From a virus, in the IMG/VR virus record IMGVR_UViG_3300026097_000612, positions 1 to 20,887 of that record: DNA of 20,887 bases; one strand, written 5' to 3'. Positions 20,379 to 20,887 of the stretch are shown in pieces (position 1 is the stretch's first letter; the number at the start of each line of letters is the position of its first letter). Position numbers and translations under genes: made by a program. The notes under the pieces are model-generated. The model saw nothing but the letters and a program-made list of their open reading frames with translations. It did not search any database and had not been told where the DNA came from.

Positions 20379-20848
20379 CAGTTAGGCAAGGCGATCAAGC
20401 CGCCCTCCGATGCGTCATCAATCGCTGAACGCGCAGTCTTCACATTTTTAGCACTAGCGTTCAGGGTGCGCGGATCGCTCGCCTGCTGATTCAGGGACAT
20501 TGAGCGGATCACCGCAAGCTGCCTGCGCTCAACCGTGTCGATGATCGCCAAAAGCGGATTCGGGATTTGTGTGCCGCGCTGGTTTTCAACAATCGCACCC
20601 TGCGCCTCAAGCTGCGCTTGATACTCGCGAATGTCAGCCTCCATCTTCACGACTTTAGCCAGCAGAAGCAGGTCCATGTCCCGCCAGTCCTCGCGTGCGC
20701 GCGCGCGCGTGAACTGATCCCATATTACGCGCTCAGCGTCATTCCGCAACTCGACACCCTGCGGTACAGGGACGCCCTCAATCGCGCCTCTGAAGCCCCC
20801 GAGAGCCGCTGTGACGCTGTTTTTATCGCTACGCTTCTTCTGACCCAT
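20378..20848 (-). CDS. Terminase small subunit (P27-like)
   Basis: 156 residues. It recognises the packaging site on the phage genome and hands it to the large subunit. WDQFTRARAREDWRDMDLLL, LAKVVKMEADIREYQAQLEA, QIPNPLLAIIDTVERRQLAV and IRSMSLNQQ fit the P27/TIGR01558 small terminase pattern. ATG 20848 is chosen because GAGG lies five bases upstream; a TTG further upstream at 20878 lacks support. The gene contains a 20-bp alternating purine-pyrimidine tract. The remaining 39 bases to the right edge show no gene. Confidence 0.82.
   Translation of the reverse strand: MGQKKRSDKNSVTAALGGFRGAIEGVPVPQGVELRNDAERVIWDQFTRARAREDWRDMDLLLLAKVVKMEADIREYQAQLEAQGAIVENQRGTQIPNPLLAIIDTVERRQLAVIRSMSLNQQASDPRTLNASAKNVKTARSAIDDASEGGLIALPN
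20692..20711. repeat. 20-bp alternating CG-rich tract
   Basis: Positions 20692-20711 read cgcgtgcgcgcgcgcgcgtg, strictly alternating pyrimidine and purine, inside the small terminase gene (it encodes part of FTRARARED). Such tracts can adopt Z-DNA. It may be only the result of Arg/Ala codons. Confidence 0.8.
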
Positions 20849-20887
20849 CTTTCCCTCAGTTTTTCCGTAAACGCGCAAAAAGTAAGT

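Overview
The window is the virion-structure (late) region of a tailed phage or prophage, read entirely on the minus strand. It is a siphovirus with an HK97-type head. The genes from connector to tail tip follow the order known from alphaproteobacterial gene transfer agents (RcGTA g6-g15), and the fibre genes carry motifs familiar from marine phages. Base composition is near half GC. Together these suggest a phage of a marine alphaproteobacterium (Rhodobacterales-like or similar); the host is inferred, not shown. No integrase, repressor, replication gene, tRNA or CRISPR array is present, so lytic versus temperate cannot be decided here.

Transcription order runs from high to low coordinates. 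Packaging and head: small terminase (20848-20378), large terminase (20378-18861), portal (18824-17598), a three-domain prohead protease (17614-16322), major capsid protein (16245-14998) and a small head-region protein (14939-14748). Neck: connector (14744-14139), head-tail joining protein (14146-13808), HK97 gp10-like protein (13811-13425) and DUF3168 tail terminator (13432-13016). Tail: major tail protein (12974-12549), a GTA-gp10-like tail assembly chaperone (12548-12171) followed by a small second reading frame (12159-11980), a 649-residue tape measure (11990-10041), then tail-tip genes: a distal-tail-like protein, a DUF2163 protein, a DUF6950/NlpC-like protein and a 992-residue J-like tip protein with fibronectin type III domains.

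Fibre region (5443-1): a tail assembly chaperone-like gene, a small structural protein gene with its own possible promoter and terminator, a fibre protein, three tandem paralogues each made of a short virion-attachment head plus five 52-residue beta-propeller-like blades, a small unknown protein, and a gene with 23-residue degenerate repeats that runs off the left edge.

Nearly all genes overlap or nearly touch (ATGA, TAATG, TGATG junctions), so translation is probably coupled. The few gaps are short. Those around the capsid gene, before the major tail protein gene and after the gene at 5004-4633 hold hairpins, which may tune the dose of abundant virion proteins.

The strongest unlabelled signals are: (1) a run of nine A with an A AAA AAG slippery heptamer at the end of the tail chaperone gene, which would join it by -1 frameshift to an open second frame; (2) the three tandem propeller-fibre paralogues, with long perfect internal repeats, mosaic ancestry, and ribosome binding sites built into the conserved C-terminal codons of the gene before; (3) a strong internal ribosome binding site and ATG inside the protease fusion.
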